Positions 17,995 through 27,293 are shown, numbered from the stretch's first letter. The stretch is DNA of 64,000 nt from CAYNST01 sp964434105 (GCA_964434105.1 CAYSTJ010000015.1:1-64000); one strand, 5' to 3'. Made by a program: numbers and translations. The notes: a model not told the origin generated them from the sequence alone.

Positions 17995-18945
17995 ATGACG
18001 CAGCAGATCAAACGACATGGCATTACACCGGTCACAGACGCCGGTCAACGCTTGGATCAGAGCCTGGCCCGGTTGTTCCCTGAATTTTCGCGAGAGCGCA
18101 TAAAAGCGTGGATACGTTCGGGCGAACTGACCGTGAACGGCCTTCCGGCCAGGCCGACCCAGCGCGTTACCGGGGGCGAAGCGATCGTTCTGGATGCCGT
18201 GCTCCTGGCCCAGGGAGAGTGGCAGGCGCAAGCTATGGCGCTGCCAACGGTGTTTGAAGATGACGCTATCGTGGTTCTCAACAAACCGGCCGGCCTGGTT
18301 GTGCATCCGGCGGCCGGTAATCTGGAAGGTACGTTGCTCAATGGCCTGTTGTCGAGCTATCCTTTTTTAAGAAACATACCGCGAGCCGGTATTGTTCACC
18401 GGCTGGACAAGGACACCTCCGGCCTGATGGTGGTGGCGAAAACCCTGCAGGCGCAAAACAGTCTGGTAAGTCAGCTGCAGGCGCGCAGCGTGTCCCGTCA
18501 GTACCTGGCATTGGTATATGGTCATCCGCCCGATAGCGGCGTTATTGATGCGCCCATAGCCCGCGACCCCCATCACCGGATCAGAATGGCCGTGGTGGAC
18601 AATGGGAAGCAGGCGATCACGCGTTTTAGCGTGTTGCAGCGCTGGCCTGGTTTCAGTCTGGTGCGTTTGAAACTGGAGACTGGACGTACCCATCAGATTC
18701 GCGTACATATGACCCATCTGGGCTTTCCGCTGGTGGGCGACCCGGTCTATCGTAAAGGTGTGGGGGGCAAGCAGCAGCCTGACACCAGACTGTCCGCGAC
18801 TTTGAAGCAGTTCATGCGACAGGCTCTGCACGCAGCCGAGCTGGGGCTGGTGCACCCGGTATCCGGTTGTCATTGTGCCTGGCAATGCGAACTGCCGGAC
18901 GATTTCAGCCATTTGCTGACCGTATTAAACAACAGTCAACAATGA
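17995..18945 (+). CDS. rluD: 23S rRNA pseudouridine synthase RluD
   Basis: A 316-residue RluA-family enzyme. The N-terminal S4 RNA-binding domain (RLDQSLARLFPEFSRERIKAWI ... LTVNG) precedes the catalytic domain with NKPAGLVVHPAAGN and the active-site block HRLDKDTSGLMVVAKT (Asp138 is the nucleophile position). RTHQIRVHM is the later family motif. It makes pseudouridines in helix 69 of 23S rRNA. The next gene, pgeF, follows closely in the common bamD-rluD-pgeF-clpB neighbourhood of Gammaproteobacteria. Confidence 0.93.
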   Translation: MTQQIKRHGITPVTDAGQRLDQSLARLFPEFSRERIKAWIRSGELTVNGLPARPTQRVTGGEAIVLDAVLLAQGEWQAQAMALPTVFEDDAIVVLNKPAGLVVHPAAGNLEGTLLNGLLSSYPFLRNIPRAGIVHRLDKDTSGLMVVAKTLQAQNSLVSQLQARSVSRQYLALVYGHPPDSGVIDAPIARDPHHRIRMAVVDNGKQAITRFSVLQRWPGFSLVRLKLETGRTHQIRVHMTHLGFPLVGDPVYRKGVGGKQQPDTRLSATLKQFMRQALHAAELGLVHPVSGCHCAWQCELPDDFSHLLTVLNNSQQ

Positions 18946-18971
18946 TAATACCGACTGTTCTGGAGGTAGAC

Positions 18972-19733
18972 ATGGCATTTCCCGCATGGTTTCGCGCAGA
19001 CTGGCCGGCGCCTGACAGGGTGCGCACGGCAATAACTCTGCGTGCGGGTGGTGTAAGCGAAAAGCCGTATGACACCATGAATCTCGCGTTGCATGTGGGG
19101 GATGCACCGGCGCACGTGCTCGAAAATCGCCAACGTTTACAGGCCTGGACGGGCGTGACGGCGATACAGTGGCTGCGTCAGGTACACGGAACAGACATAG
19201 TCGCGGCCTCGTCAACGACCAGCGAGCCAGAGGCTGATGGCGTTTATTCCGTGCAGGCGGGCATAGCCTGCGCCGTGCTGACCGCTGACTGCCTGCCCAT
19301 ACTGATCTGTGACCGTGAGGGAGAGCAGGTAGCCGCGATTCACGCAGGCTGGCGGGGGCTGACAGCCGGCATTCTGGGGCGCGCCATCGCACAGTTCGAT
19401 GTTCCCCCGACGCATCTGCTGGTGTATCTGGGGCCGGCTATCAGCGGCGAACACTACGAGGTGGACCGCCCTGTGGTCGATGTTGTGCGGCAACAAACGT
19501 CGCTCAATTCCCAGCCTGAAGCGTGGGAGCGCGTGGTAATCCCCTCCGCGTCCAGGCCCGGTCATTATCAGCTGGACCTTGTCGCCCTGGCCCGGTTCCA
19601 GTTGACGCAATGCGGCGCAATGCTGATTTATGGTGGCGAAAATTGCACCTATCGACAATCCGGCGCATTCTATTCCTATCGGCGCGAAGCGGTCACCGGG
19701 CGCTTTGCCAGCCTGATCTGGCTTGAGGATTAG
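18972..19733 (+). CDS. pgeF: Peptidoglycan editing factor PgeF (YfiH/laccase-domain family)
   Basis: A 253-residue protein. The ATG at 18972 is chosen because GGAGGT lies just upstream; an ATG at 18942 overlapping the rluD stop is possible. The YfiH motifs are in order: WLRQVHGTDIV, the metal-site block VLTADCLPILICD, and AAIHAGWRGLTAGIL with its conserved His. A late Cys (GGENCTYRQ) precedes FYSYRRE. The family has purine nucleoside/adenosine-type activity and in E. coli prevents misincorporation of non-L-Ala residues into cell-wall precursors. The TAG stop shares two bases with an inverted-repeat element, so the C-terminus may have been set by that insertion. Confidence 0.9.
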   Translation: MAFPAWFRADWPAPDRVRTAITLRAGGVSEKPYDTMNLALHVGDAPAHVLENRQRLQAWTGVTAIQWLRQVHGTDIVAASSTTSEPEADGVYSVQAGIACAVLTADCLPILICDREGEQVAAIHAGWRGLTAGILGRAIAQFDVPPTHLLVYLGPAISGEHYEVDRPVVDVVRQQTSLNSQPEAWERVVIPSASRPGHYQLDLVALARFQLTQCGAMLIYGGENCTYRQSGAFYSYRREAVTGRFASLIWLED

Positions 19734-20012
19734 GGTCTGTTGACGTTTCATTGGCACAACTGCCGGTGGCCATTTTTTCAGCCAGCAAGGCGGAGAAAGC
19801 GCCGTGTAGTGGTTCTACATGAGCGACCGACAACGCGGCTGGGTGGAAAAATGGCCCCGGCCCTCCGGGTTGAGTCTGTATTTGCGTCACTTGTCGTTGC
19901 TCGTCTCTCATTTGGAGCGACCAAACCACGATCCTCGCGTCGGCATGCCGCATCACAAAATTGACGCAAATACAGGCTCAACAGATGCGCCGATGAAACG
20001 TCAACAGACCCT
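19732..20012. mobile_element. MITE-like inverted-repeat element, family B, copy 1
   Basis: A perfect 20-bp terminal inverted repeat: AGGGTCTGTTGACGTTTCAT at 19732-19751 and its reverse complement at 19993-20012. A second nested inverted repeat (19870-19889 and 19962-19981) has one mismatch in 20. The 281-bp body has no convincing coding sequence and no transposase. A target duplication is not evident. The left end includes the last two bases of the pgeF stop codon. A shorter relative lies at 20970-21079. Confidence 0.7.
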
Positions 20013-20100
20013 GGCGATCGCAGCGGCTTTTGTCGGGCGCGTGGTGGTGCGGCATCCCGAAGGCCCGCCCCGGGTCCGGGAGACCCGCCGACGTACCTTC

Positions 20101-20748
20101 TTACCGCCCACCAACATACTCCGCGATGTTGCCGCTCCACTGGCGTGCCATCCACCGGAAATCCCGCAGGTTTACCAGGCGGTTGGTTTCTCTCAGCTGC
20201 CCAAATCCGCCAAAACTGCGCGTTTTGCTGTAATCATTGAACTCGGCGACAGGCTCATTCGTGGCGCCGTCCTGCAGCACCAGTTCCAGTCGGGCGGAGC
20301 CGGCAAAATCGACAAAGCTGCGCCTGTGAGGCGCAAAGCTCAAGTCCGGTGCATTCAGTCGAAATTCCGTGAGGCGCGTATTCAAAACCAGCGTGTTGCC
20401 GGTGGCGCTGGTTACGGTGGCGAGACCGCGGTCCGCAAATGCCTCTGCCAGCGCTTCTTTCAAGGCGCCGGTGTAGGACGCTCTGATGCGACTGTCGTCA
20501 CTTGCCGACATGTCATGTCGATGTGCTTTAAACCATTTTGAGTCGTATTCCAGGTCGGGCTCCAATACCAGCACGGCGTTATACCGGCGCAGATCGGTAC
20601 CGGCTTTCAGGCGTGCCTGGTCGATACCTGCCACCGCAATCTTCTCCCAGCCCGGCTCCGCCGGTAAGGTGTACCGTTGCGACGGGGCAGCACAGCCCGC
20701 GAGTGCGAGAACAAGCAGAACATGAAGCAGCCTGTGGTGAAATGTCAT
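20101..20748 (-). CDS. DUF3313-family lipoprotein
   Basis: A 215-residue predicted lipoprotein. The ATG at 20748 has GGGAG upstream; a TTG five codons earlier is rejected. Signal peptide and lipobox LALAGC place the lipidated Cys near residue 19. The rest matches DUF3313: YNAVLVLEPDLEYDSKW, a helix with SYTGALKEALAEAF, and LNTRLTEFRLNAP. It likely sits in the outer membrane facing the periplasm. No function is established that I can name. It is transcribed away from clpB, with the shared 386-bp region holding the clpB promoter. Confidence 0.75.
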   Translation of the reverse strand: MTFHHRLLHVLLVLALAGCAAPSQRYTLPAEPGWEKIAVAGIDQARLKAGTDLRRYNAVLVLEPDLEYDSKWFKAHRHDMSASDDSRIRASYTGALKEALAEAFADRGLATVTSATGNTLVLNTRLTEFRLNAPDLSFAPHRRSFVDFAGSARLELVLQDGATNEPVAEFNDYSKTRSFGGFGQLRETNRLVNLRDFRWMARQWSGNIAEYVGGR

Positions 20749-20932
20749 GAAATACGCTCCCAATTTTTCAGAATCCGCGCGGGTACAAAACTGTCAGCCC
20801 GGACCGCATGTTGTCTTGGACTGGCGGTCTGCGTCGGAATTCGCTTTTCGGTAAAATTTTTAATGGTTCAGCGCCCGCCGGATCTGACTTTGGCTGCGGC
20901 TTGTCAAAGCGGAAATTCATTGTCGGGCCGCC

Positions 20933-20960
20933 CTTGATTTTATGCCAAATTCCCCAAGAT
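20933..20960 (+). promoter_or_regulatory. Sigma-32 (RpoH) heat-shock promoter for clpB
   Basis: CTTGATT (20933-20939) and CCCCAAGAT (20952-20960) are separated by 12 bp, close to the RpoH consensus CTTGAAA-N11-16-CCCCATNT. It lies about 175 bp upstream of clpB, a gene usually under RpoH control. The predicted transcript would start near 20967, just before the inverted-repeat element at 20970. Confidence 0.6.
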
Positions 20961-20969
20961 TAAGCTTAA

Positions 20970-21079
20970 GATCTGTTGACGTTTCGCGATAACTCAGTGA
21001 AATAAAAAGAATTTCAGGGTTTTGGTCAAAGCCGTGAATTCCTGATATTTCAATTGGTAGATCCAAGCGTCAACGGACC
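20970..21079. mobile_element. MITE-like inverted-repeat element, family B, short copy 2 in the clpB leader
   Basis: The left end, ATCTGTTGACGTTT (from about 20971), and the right end, AAGCGTCAACGGACCC (to about 21080), are imperfect reverse complements sharing the GTTGACG core with the 20-bp ends of the element at 19732. The body is only about 80 bp and AT-rich, with a further imperfect TGAAAT/ATTTCA pairing. It lies wholly between the predicted heat-shock promoter and clpB, so it would be transcribed in the 5' leader. Confidence 0.5.
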
Positions 21080-21134
21080 CTGGAGGCGCAGCGTCCGCTG
21101 CCCGACCTGATTGCCCTGAGAAAGAGGAATATTC

Positions 21135-23774
21135 ATGCGTTTTGATCGCTTCACCAACCAGTTACAGCTTGCCCTGTCCGATGCGCAGTCCATCGCCGTG
21201 GGGCGCGATCACAGCCAGCTGGAGCCGGTCCATCTGGCGCAGGCAATGCTCGACCAGCAGGGCGGTTCGGTGCGCCCTTTGCTGGCTGCGGCTGGTTTCG
21301 ATATGGTCGGCCTGCGCAATGAACTCAAAAAGGCGATGGAGAATGTACCCCATGTACAGCGTCCGACCGGTGAAGTGCACATGTCGCCGGAACTGGGGCG
21401 CATTCTGAACCTGGCTGACAAGTACGCCCAGAAAACTGGCGACAAGTTTATCGCCAGCGAGGCAGTCCTGGTCGCCGCCATGGAAGACGGCAGTAACAGC
21501 CTCGGCCGACTGCTCAAGCAGTTCGGCACACTGGCACAGCTGCAGACCGCGATTACCCAGGTCCGCGGCGGTGACACCGTGGATAACGCCGATGATGAAA
21601 GCAATCGGCAGGCGCTCAGCAAGTACACCATTGATCTCACCGCACGGGCCGAAAGCGGCAAACTGGACCCGGTCATCGGGCGCGACGACGAAATACGGCG
21701 CACCATTCAGGTTCTGCAGCGCCGCACCAAAAATAATCCGGTGCTGATTGGCGAGCCGGGCGTGGGCAAGACCGCAATCGTGGAAGGGCTCGCGCAACGC
21801 ATTGTCAACGGCGAGGTGCCGGAGGGGCTGAAAGACAAGCGGTTGCTGTCTCTGGATCTGGGTTCCTTGCTGGCCGGGGCCAAGTTTCGTGGTGATTTTG
21901 AAGAGCGACTGAAGGCAGTCCTGAACGAACTGTCCCGGCAGGAAGGCCGCATTGTGCTGTTTATCGACGAGTTGCACACGATGGTTGGTGCCGGTAAGGC
22001 CGAAGGCGCCATGGATGCCGGTAATATGTTGAAGCCGGCACTGGCCCGCGGAGAACTGCATTGCGTGGGTGCGACGACGCTGGATGAATACCGTAAATTT
22101 ATTGAAAAGGACGCCGCGCTGGAACGTCGCTTTCAGAAGGTGCTGGTTGATGAACCCAGCGAAGAAGATACCATCGCGATTCTGCGCGGGTTGAAAGAAC
22201 GCTACGAAGTGCACCATGGTGTCGATATCACCGACTCCGCCATTATCGCGGCCGCCAGGCTGTCGCAACGCTATATTACGGACCGTCAACTGCCCGACAA
22301 GGCCATCGACCTGATTGACGAAGCGGCCAGCCGCATCCGTATGGAGATCGATTCCAAGCCGGAGGAAATGGACCGTCTCGAACGTCGTCTTATCCAGCTG
22401 AAGATCGAACGGGAAGCGGTCAAGAAAGACGATGACGACGCGGCGCGCAAGCGCTTGCAGAAGATCGATGATGATATTGCCACCGCCGAGCGAGAGTTTG
22501 CCGACCTGGACGAGATCTGGCGTGCGGAAAAAGCCGCGCTACAGGGGTCGCAGGGTGTAAAAAGCAGTCTGGAGCAGGCCCGTCTCGATCTCGAAACCGC
22601 ACGCCGCGCCGGCGATCTGGCACGTATGTCAGAGCTGCAATACGGCATTATCCCGGCGCTGGAAAAGCAACTGGATGTGGCGAACCACACCGAGGTAATG
22701 GAGATGAAGCTATTGCGCAATCGCGTCACGGATGAAGAAATAGCCGAAGTCGTATCGAAATGGACCGGAATTCCAGTCTCGAAAATGCTGGAGGGCGAGC
22801 GCGACAAGCTGCTGCGCATGGAAGAGGCACTGCACCGGCGGGTAGTGGGGCAGGGCGAAGCGGTAAATGCCGTCGCGAATGCGGTACGACGCTCCCGTGC
22901 GGGGCTGTCTGATCCGCACCGCCCCAATGGGTCCTTCCTGTTCCTGGGGCCGACGGGCGTGGGCAAGACCGAGCTATGCAAATCACTGGCGGAGTTTCTG
23001 TTCGACAGTCAGGACGCGATGGTGCGCATTGATATGTCCGAGTTTATGGAGAAGCACTCCGTCGCCCGTATGATTGGCGCGCCGCCCGGATATGTCGGCT
23101 ACGAGGAGGGCGGCTATCTGACCGAAGCGGTGCGGCGCAAACCCTATTCGGTGCTTTTGCTGGATGAAATAGAAAAGGCACACCCGGATGTCTTCAATAT
23201 CCTGTTACAGGTTCTTGAGGATGGCAGACTGACTGATGGTCAGGGCCGGACGGTGGACTTTCGCAATACCGTGGTGGTCATGACATCCAACCTCGGCTCC
23301 GACCGTATTCAGGAAATCGCCAACAGCAAGACGCTGGAGTCGATCAACGAAGACGGCACACTTGATCAGCAGGCGCAGAATGAATACCGCTACCGCGCCA
23401 TGAAGAACGCCGTGATGGACGTGGTAACCGGGCACTTCCGGCCGGAGTTTATTAACCGGATAGACGAAGTGGTGGTGTTTCATCCGCTGGCGCGGGCACA
23501 GATTCGCGGGATTGCCGATATTCAGTTGGGACTGTTACGCAATCGGCTGGCGGATATGGATCTGCGACTGGACATTGACGAGGCTGTGTTGGAGCGACTG
23601 GCCAGCGCGGGCTTTGATCCGGTTTACGGGGCAAGGCCATTAAAGCGGGCAATTACCCAGTTGATCGAAAACCCGCTCGCGCAGGCTGTACTGGAAAACC
23701 GTTTCGCCCCGGGCGACATGATCGTGGCCAGACTACAGCAGGACAGCGTGGTATTTACCCGGGCCCAGGGTTAG
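21135..23774 (+). CDS. clpB: Protein disaggregase ClpB
   Basis: An 879-residue Hsp100 AAA+ ATPase. The Clp N domain (MRFDRFTNQLQLALSDAQ) is followed by NBD1 with Walker A GEPGVGKT (206-213), the GAKFRGDFEERLK pore-loop region and FIDELHTMVGAG. The middle coiled-coil domain spans about residues 410-530. NBD2 has Walker A GPTGVGKT (605-612) and the pore loop GAPPGYVGYEEGG. It lacks the LGF/IGF loop for ClpP, as expected of a disaggregase working with DnaK. It is about 20 residues longer than E. coli ClpB, mainly through an insert near NEDGTLDQQAQNEYRY. AGAAAGAGGAA precedes the ATG. Confidence 0.96.
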   Translation: MRFDRFTNQLQLALSDAQSIAVGRDHSQLEPVHLAQAMLDQQGGSVRPLLAAAGFDMVGLRNELKKAMENVPHVQRPTGEVHMSPELGRILNLADKYAQKTGDKFIASEAVLVAAMEDGSNSLGRLLKQFGTLAQLQTAITQVRGGDTVDNADDESNRQALSKYTIDLTARAESGKLDPVIGRDDEIRRTIQVLQRRTKNNPVLIGEPGVGKTAIVEGLAQRIVNGEVPEGLKDKRLLSLDLGSLLAGAKFRGDFEERLKAVLNELSRQEGRIVLFIDELHTMVGAGKAEGAMDAGNMLKPALARGELHCVGATTLDEYRKFIEKDAALERRFQKVLVDEPSEEDTIAILRGLKERYEVHHGVDITDSAIIAAARLSQRYITDRQLPDKAIDLIDEAASRIRMEIDSKPEEMDRLERRLIQLKIEREAVKKDDDDAARKRLQKIDDDIATAEREFADLDEIWRAEKAALQGSQGVKSSLEQARLDLETARRAGDLARMSELQYGIIPALEKQLDVANHTEVMEMKLLRNRVTDEEIAEVVSKWTGIPVSKMLEGERDKLLRMEEALHRRVVGQGEAVNAVANAVRRSRAGLSDPHRPNGSFLFLGPTGVGKTELCKSLAEFLFDSQDAMVRIDMSEFMEKHSVARMIGAPPGYVGYEEGGYLTEAVRRKPYSVLLLDEIEKAHPDVFNILLQVLEDGRLTDGQGRTVDFRNTVVVMTSNLGSDRIQEIANSKTLESINEDGTLDQQAQNEYRYRAMKNAVMDVVTGHFRPEFINRIDEVVVFHPLARAQIRGIADIQLGLLRNRLADMDLRLDIDEAVLERLASAGFDPVYGARPLKRAITQLIENPLAQAVLENRFAPGDMIVARLQQDSVVFTRAQG

Positions 23775-23790
23775 TCGCCGCAAGGGCGAA

Positions 23791-24177
23791 TTAATCCTGG
23801 CAATATAGCGTGACAGCCTTCTCCGTGAAGGCGATTTCCTCGTTGACCTCTTCGGCCGAGAGGGTGCGGGCGTTGCCTTCGGCATCCTTCATCTGGATCA
23901 GCCGATTGCTTTTCAGTACGGATAGACGTTCACGCTCCATCCGGCATCGCTCTTCACTGGGTGAAGTTTTGGGGGCGGTTTCCGCGGGTTCTGGATCGTC
24001 CGCGGTCGCTGTGCGATTGCTGCCGGTGCGAACTTTTTCCGCCTTGATGCCCTGTGGCGGCTTGTCAGAGAAGTGGGTCATACCCTTACTGTCAGTCCAG
24101 CGATAATAATCGGCGGCGTAACTGTTGCAGCACACCGCCAGCACGACTGCGCTCAGGGTCAGTTGGAGGTAACGCAT
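23791..24177 (-). CDS. DUF4124 domain-containing periplasmic protein
   Basis: A 128-residue secreted protein. The ATG at 24177 is used; a TTG two codons upstream is less likely. The signal peptide ends near NSYA. The DUF4124 block YYRWTDSKGMTHFSDKPPQG directly follows, then a charged linker and a helical tail with two Cys (EERCRMERE and TLYCQD) that could pair. DUF4124 proteins are common, small and uncharacterised in Gammaproteobacteria. It converges on clpB with 16 bp between the stops. Confidence 0.82.
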   Translation of the reverse strand: MRYLQLTLSAVVLAVCCNSYAADYYRWTDSKGMTHFSDKPPQGIKAEKVRTGSNRTATADDPEPAETAPKTSPSEERCRMERERLSVLKSNRLIQMKDAEGNARTLSAEEVNEEIAFTEKAVTLYCQD

Positions 24178-24242
24178 AGGCAAGGTCCATCCAGATCAAG
24201 GCAACGAAAGTCTGATCTCCCAAGTATAAACCAGATTCCGGG

Positions 24243-24658
24243 TTACGCTGCGGGGCAAATCGCATCGATTTGCCGCATCAGCTCGGGCGTGAGCAGTTGA
24301 CCGCGGCCAGCGCCTTGATATTGGACTCCAGTTGTTCCTGTCGGGAGCATCCGATCAGCGCACAATTTACCCGTGGGTTAGCGATAACCCAGGCCAGTGC
24401 CAGCTGGGCGGTGGAGAGATTCAGCGATTCGGCTACCTCTGTCAATTGCCCGACCCGTTCCAGCCTGCTTGAGGGCCTCACCCACTAGCCGCTCACTTCC
24501 GCCCGCCTCATAGGCTTCCGCGTTATCGAAAAAGTTCACGCCGCTGACATAGGCGCGCGCAATCAGGTCCCGGGCCAGGCGTTGATCCACCTGTTTGCCG
24601 AAAGTAACCCCAGCACGCTGATTTTAAGGCCGCTTCGGCCCAGTCTGCGGTATTCCAT
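24243..24658 (-). pseudogene. Decayed aldo/keto reductase with a large internal deletion
   Basis: The reading starts at the ATG at 24658 with the AKR N-terminus MEYRRLGRSGLKISVLG, then shifts frame (near 24605) into FGKQVDQRLARDLI...GVNFFDNAEAYEAGGSERLVGEAL, which holds the active-site Asp and Tyr. After GEALKQ the central barrel, some 150-180 residues including the catalytic Lys and His, is missing, and another frame resumes with QLTEVAESLNLSTAQLALAWVIANP and NCALIGCSRQEQLESNIKAL. A third shift precedes the tail LLTPELMRQIDAICPAA, ending at 24243. Full-length voltage-gated-channel-beta-like AKRs are about 320 residues. It cannot make a working enzyme. Confidence 0.82.
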
Positions 24659-24865
24659 AACATGTCTGCCGTTTATAGTGGATATCAGGAATCGGTTTTA
24701 TGAAGAAATAACGATTATCGAAAATTGGATATTTTGTAATTTGAACTACACTTCTGACATATACGCACCGCAGTTGGGGCCGCAGTGAGCATTCGCTGCA
24801 TTTTTTCGCGGCGTCGTCCTGCCAGTTTCGCTGTACGCGGAAACAGTAATTACATTAAAAAATGA

Positions 24866-25001
24866 GTAACTATTCAGCTCGTGTCGTAACTGTTCAGATT
24901 GCGATCAGATTTGTTCAGAGCAAGGCGAAAAATGTGAGTTTACTCGTGACCATTTTTTTAACGCAGCTATGCGCAAATCGGAGCGTGAGTTGAATAGTTA
25001 C
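24866..25001 (+). mobile_element. MITE-like element, family A, copy 1 (short form), upstream of the xylanase gene
   Basis: 136 bp with ends GTAACTATTCAGCTC and GAGTTGAATAGTTAC (one mismatch in 15). The flanks AAAAATGA (24858-24865) and AACAATGA (25002-25009) match at 7 of 8 positions and may be an 8-bp target duplication. The body shares the blocks GTAACTGTTCAGATTGCG, TTTGTTCAGAGCAAGGCGAAAAA and AACGCAGCTATGCGCAAATC with the other copies. It contains no transposase. It ends 96 bp before the GH10 start and creates an in-frame upstream ATG at 24969. Confidence 0.8.
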
Positions 25002-25097
25002 AACAATGAAGCAGAAATCCGGTCTGGTGCGTACCGTTTTATGCGATTGCACCGCCCAACAAATCAGACACCAGAGACAGCCCGTTTGGAGAAATCA

Positions 25098-27113
25098 ATG
25101 AAAGTTGAAGCGATTGTACGTAACTGCGTGCGGTTTAGTAAGTCCCTGCTATTGGGCGGGCTGATCCTGTCTGCGGTCGCCTGCTCCAGTGACCATCAGA
25201 CATTGCTGCATTACAATGCCGACTCGACAGTCAACCCGATGGGTCCGGTGGATCCGTCCACATCAAGTTCCAGCTCCAGCTCCGGCGGCAGTATCCCGCT
25301 GGATCCGTCCAATCTGATTGTCAATGGTGATCTGGAAAACGGCACCGAACCCTGGAGTTACCAGGGGGCGGCCACGGCTATTGCCTTGAGTACCGACGAA
25401 GCCCATGGCGGCAGTAACAGCCTGTTTGTGACCGGCCGTGGAGAAAACTGGAACGGGCCGGTGATGAATCTGCCGGAACTGACCGTCGGCGTGCGGTATG
25501 ACCTGTCGGTTTGGGTGAAGCTGGCCGAGGGTTCCGATCCGACCAATTTGAAGCTGACGGTCAAGCGGGCCGATGACGATCCGGAGGATTCCTATTTTAA
25601 TCTGGCAATGGTTGAAGCCACGAGTACTGAATGGCGCCAGCTCAAGGGCGACTATATTCACGCGGTGAACGGTACACTGGGTGAATTTACCGTATTCATA
25701 GAATCCGATGAATCTGAAGCGCCCTATGTGGATTTTTACGTTGATGATCTGGAAGTGCGGATGAACACGTCTCTGGTCGTCAATGGTGGTGTGGAAGATG
25801 GCGTGGAGCCCTGGCGCTATCAGGGCGACGGTGTTTCGGTGACACAATCGACCGCTCAGGCGCATTCCGGTGATTACAGTCTCCTTGTTACAGGCCGTTC
25901 AGCGGGATGGCATGCGGCGGTGATGGGCCTGCCCCTGGACCTGACCGCCGGTATGACCTACAGTGCCTCGGTATGGGTGCGACTCGCAGAAGGTGAGGCC
26001 GACACGACGGTCACCATGACGTTGAACCGTAAGGATGATACAGAAGGGCAAAGCTCAAACGGGGAGTTCACGCAGGTCGCAACCGGCACGGCCACTGACG
26101 ATGGCTGGATTGAGTTAAGTGGCACGTTTGTGCATAGCGCAGTCGGACAGGTTAGAGAGCTTTATCTTTATATCGAAGCCGAAGACGAAAACGCCAGCTA
26201 CTACGTCGACGACCTGGAGGCCAACCCGGTAGGTGCGTTTGGTCTGGCGTCCGGACTGGACAAATTCCTCGGTAATGTAATCGGCAGTTCGATTCCGGCC
26301 AGCTACCGCCTCTACTGGAATCAGGTCACCGTGGAAAACGGTGGCAAATGGGGCGTCGTGGAAGGCACCCGTAACGTCATGAATTGGGAAACGCTGGATT
26401 TGGCCTACGATTTCGCCAAAACCAACAATATGCCGTTCAAGCTGCATACCCTGGTCTGGGAAAATCAGTCTCCGGGGTGGATTGGCGATCTTCCGCGCGA
26501 GGAACAGCGGGAAGAGGTCGAAGAGTGGATCAGTCTGCTGGCTGATCGTTATCCCGATGTGGCCATAATCGACGTGGTTAACGAGCCAGTCAGCGCGCCA
26601 GCGGGCTATCGCGACGCGCTGGGTGGCGATGGCGAGACCGGTTGGGATTGGGTAATCACGAGCTTCGAAATGGCGCGGGAGTATTTTCCCAACGCAGAAT
26701 TGCATCTGAATGACTTTGGCATTATCGCCAGTTCGGAAAACAAGATCATACCCTATATGGAGATTATCGATTTGTTGAAGGAAAGGGACCTGATCGACGG
26801 TATCGGGGTGCAGGCCCACTATTTCACGGTGGATGACATACCGGCTGCAACCATAAAAGAAAGTCTGGATCAACTCGCCACATTGGGTTTGCCAATCTAT
26901 ATCTCCGAGCTGGATTTCTCGGGCGACGACCAGCAGCAGCTTGAGCGCTTTGAAGCCAAATTTCCGGTGATCTGGGAGCACTCGGCGGTGGCCGGCGTGA
27001 CCCTCTGGGGGTATATCGAAGGTCAGGTATGGCGGGATTTACCCGGTCTGGTGCGGGCCGACGGGACCGAGCGACCGGCCATGGAATGGTTGCGCAACTA
27101 TTTTCGTAACTGA
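25098..27113 (+). CDS. GH10 endo-beta-1,4-xylanase lipoprotein with two CBM4_9/CBM22-type modules
   Basis: A 671-residue lipoprotein. The ATG at 25098 (GGAGAAATCA upstream) gives a proper signal peptide and lipobox SAVAC; the longer frame starting inside the repeat at 24969 is rejected. A short Ser-rich linker is followed by two tandem carbohydrate-binding modules starting LIVNGDLENGTEPW and LVVNGGVEDGVEPW and ending FYVDDLEV and YYVDDLEA. The GH10 domain runs from about residue 375 to the end. The acid/base is Glu496 in DVVNEP and the nucleophile Glu604 in ISELDF. LHTLVWENQSPGW holds a usual HTLVW substrate motif. It should cut xylan at the cell surface and feed the adjacent TonB-dependent receptor. 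The catalytic domain is compact. Confidence 0.92.
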   Translation: MKVEAIVRNCVRFSKSLLLGGLILSAVACSSDHQTLLHYNADSTVNPMGPVDPSTSSSSSSSGGSIPLDPSNLIVNGDLENGTEPWSYQGAATAIALSTDEAHGGSNSLFVTGRGENWNGPVMNLPELTVGVRYDLSVWVKLAEGSDPTNLKLTVKRADDDPEDSYFNLAMVEATSTEWRQLKGDYIHAVNGTLGEFTVFIESDESEAPYVDFYVDDLEVRMNTSLVVNGGVEDGVEPWRYQGDGVSVTQSTAQAHSGDYSLLVTGRSAGWHAAVMGLPLDLTAGMTYSASVWVRLAEGEADTTVTMTLNRKDDTEGQSSNGEFTQVATGTATDDGWIELSGTFVHSAVGQVRELYLYIEAEDENASYYVDDLEANPVGAFGLASGLDKFLGNVIGSSIPASYRLYWNQVTVENGGKWGVVEGTRNVMNWETLDLAYDFAKTNNMPFKLHTLVWENQSPGWIGDLPREEQREEVEEWISLLADRYPDVAIIDVVNEPVSAPAGYRDALGGDGETGWDWVITSFEMAREYFPNAELHLNDFGIIASSENKIIPYMEIIDLLKERDLIDGIGVQAHYFTVDDIPAATIKESLDQLATLGLPIYISELDFSGDDQQQLERFEAKFPVIWEHSAVAGVTLWGYIEGQVWRDLPGLVRADGTERPAMEWLRNYFRN

Positions 27114-27293
27114 CCGATGCGTAATCGCCGGATGTCTGGAGAGCAAATTCCGCAATCGACCGCGGTACCGGGCAGTTTGGCAGAATCTCTGACGAATACG
27201 GCCGCTGCTCCATCCGGAGCACGGCCATCGGTTGAGCCGGTCGACCAGAACAAATACTGGCACAGCTGATACCCGCTCAATGCAACATAATTT

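Noticed and set aside
19819..20541. A 240-codon plus-strand frame across the family B element and the DUF3313 gene
   Set aside because: It covers a non-coding element and the antisense strand of a better gene, with no recognisable domain.
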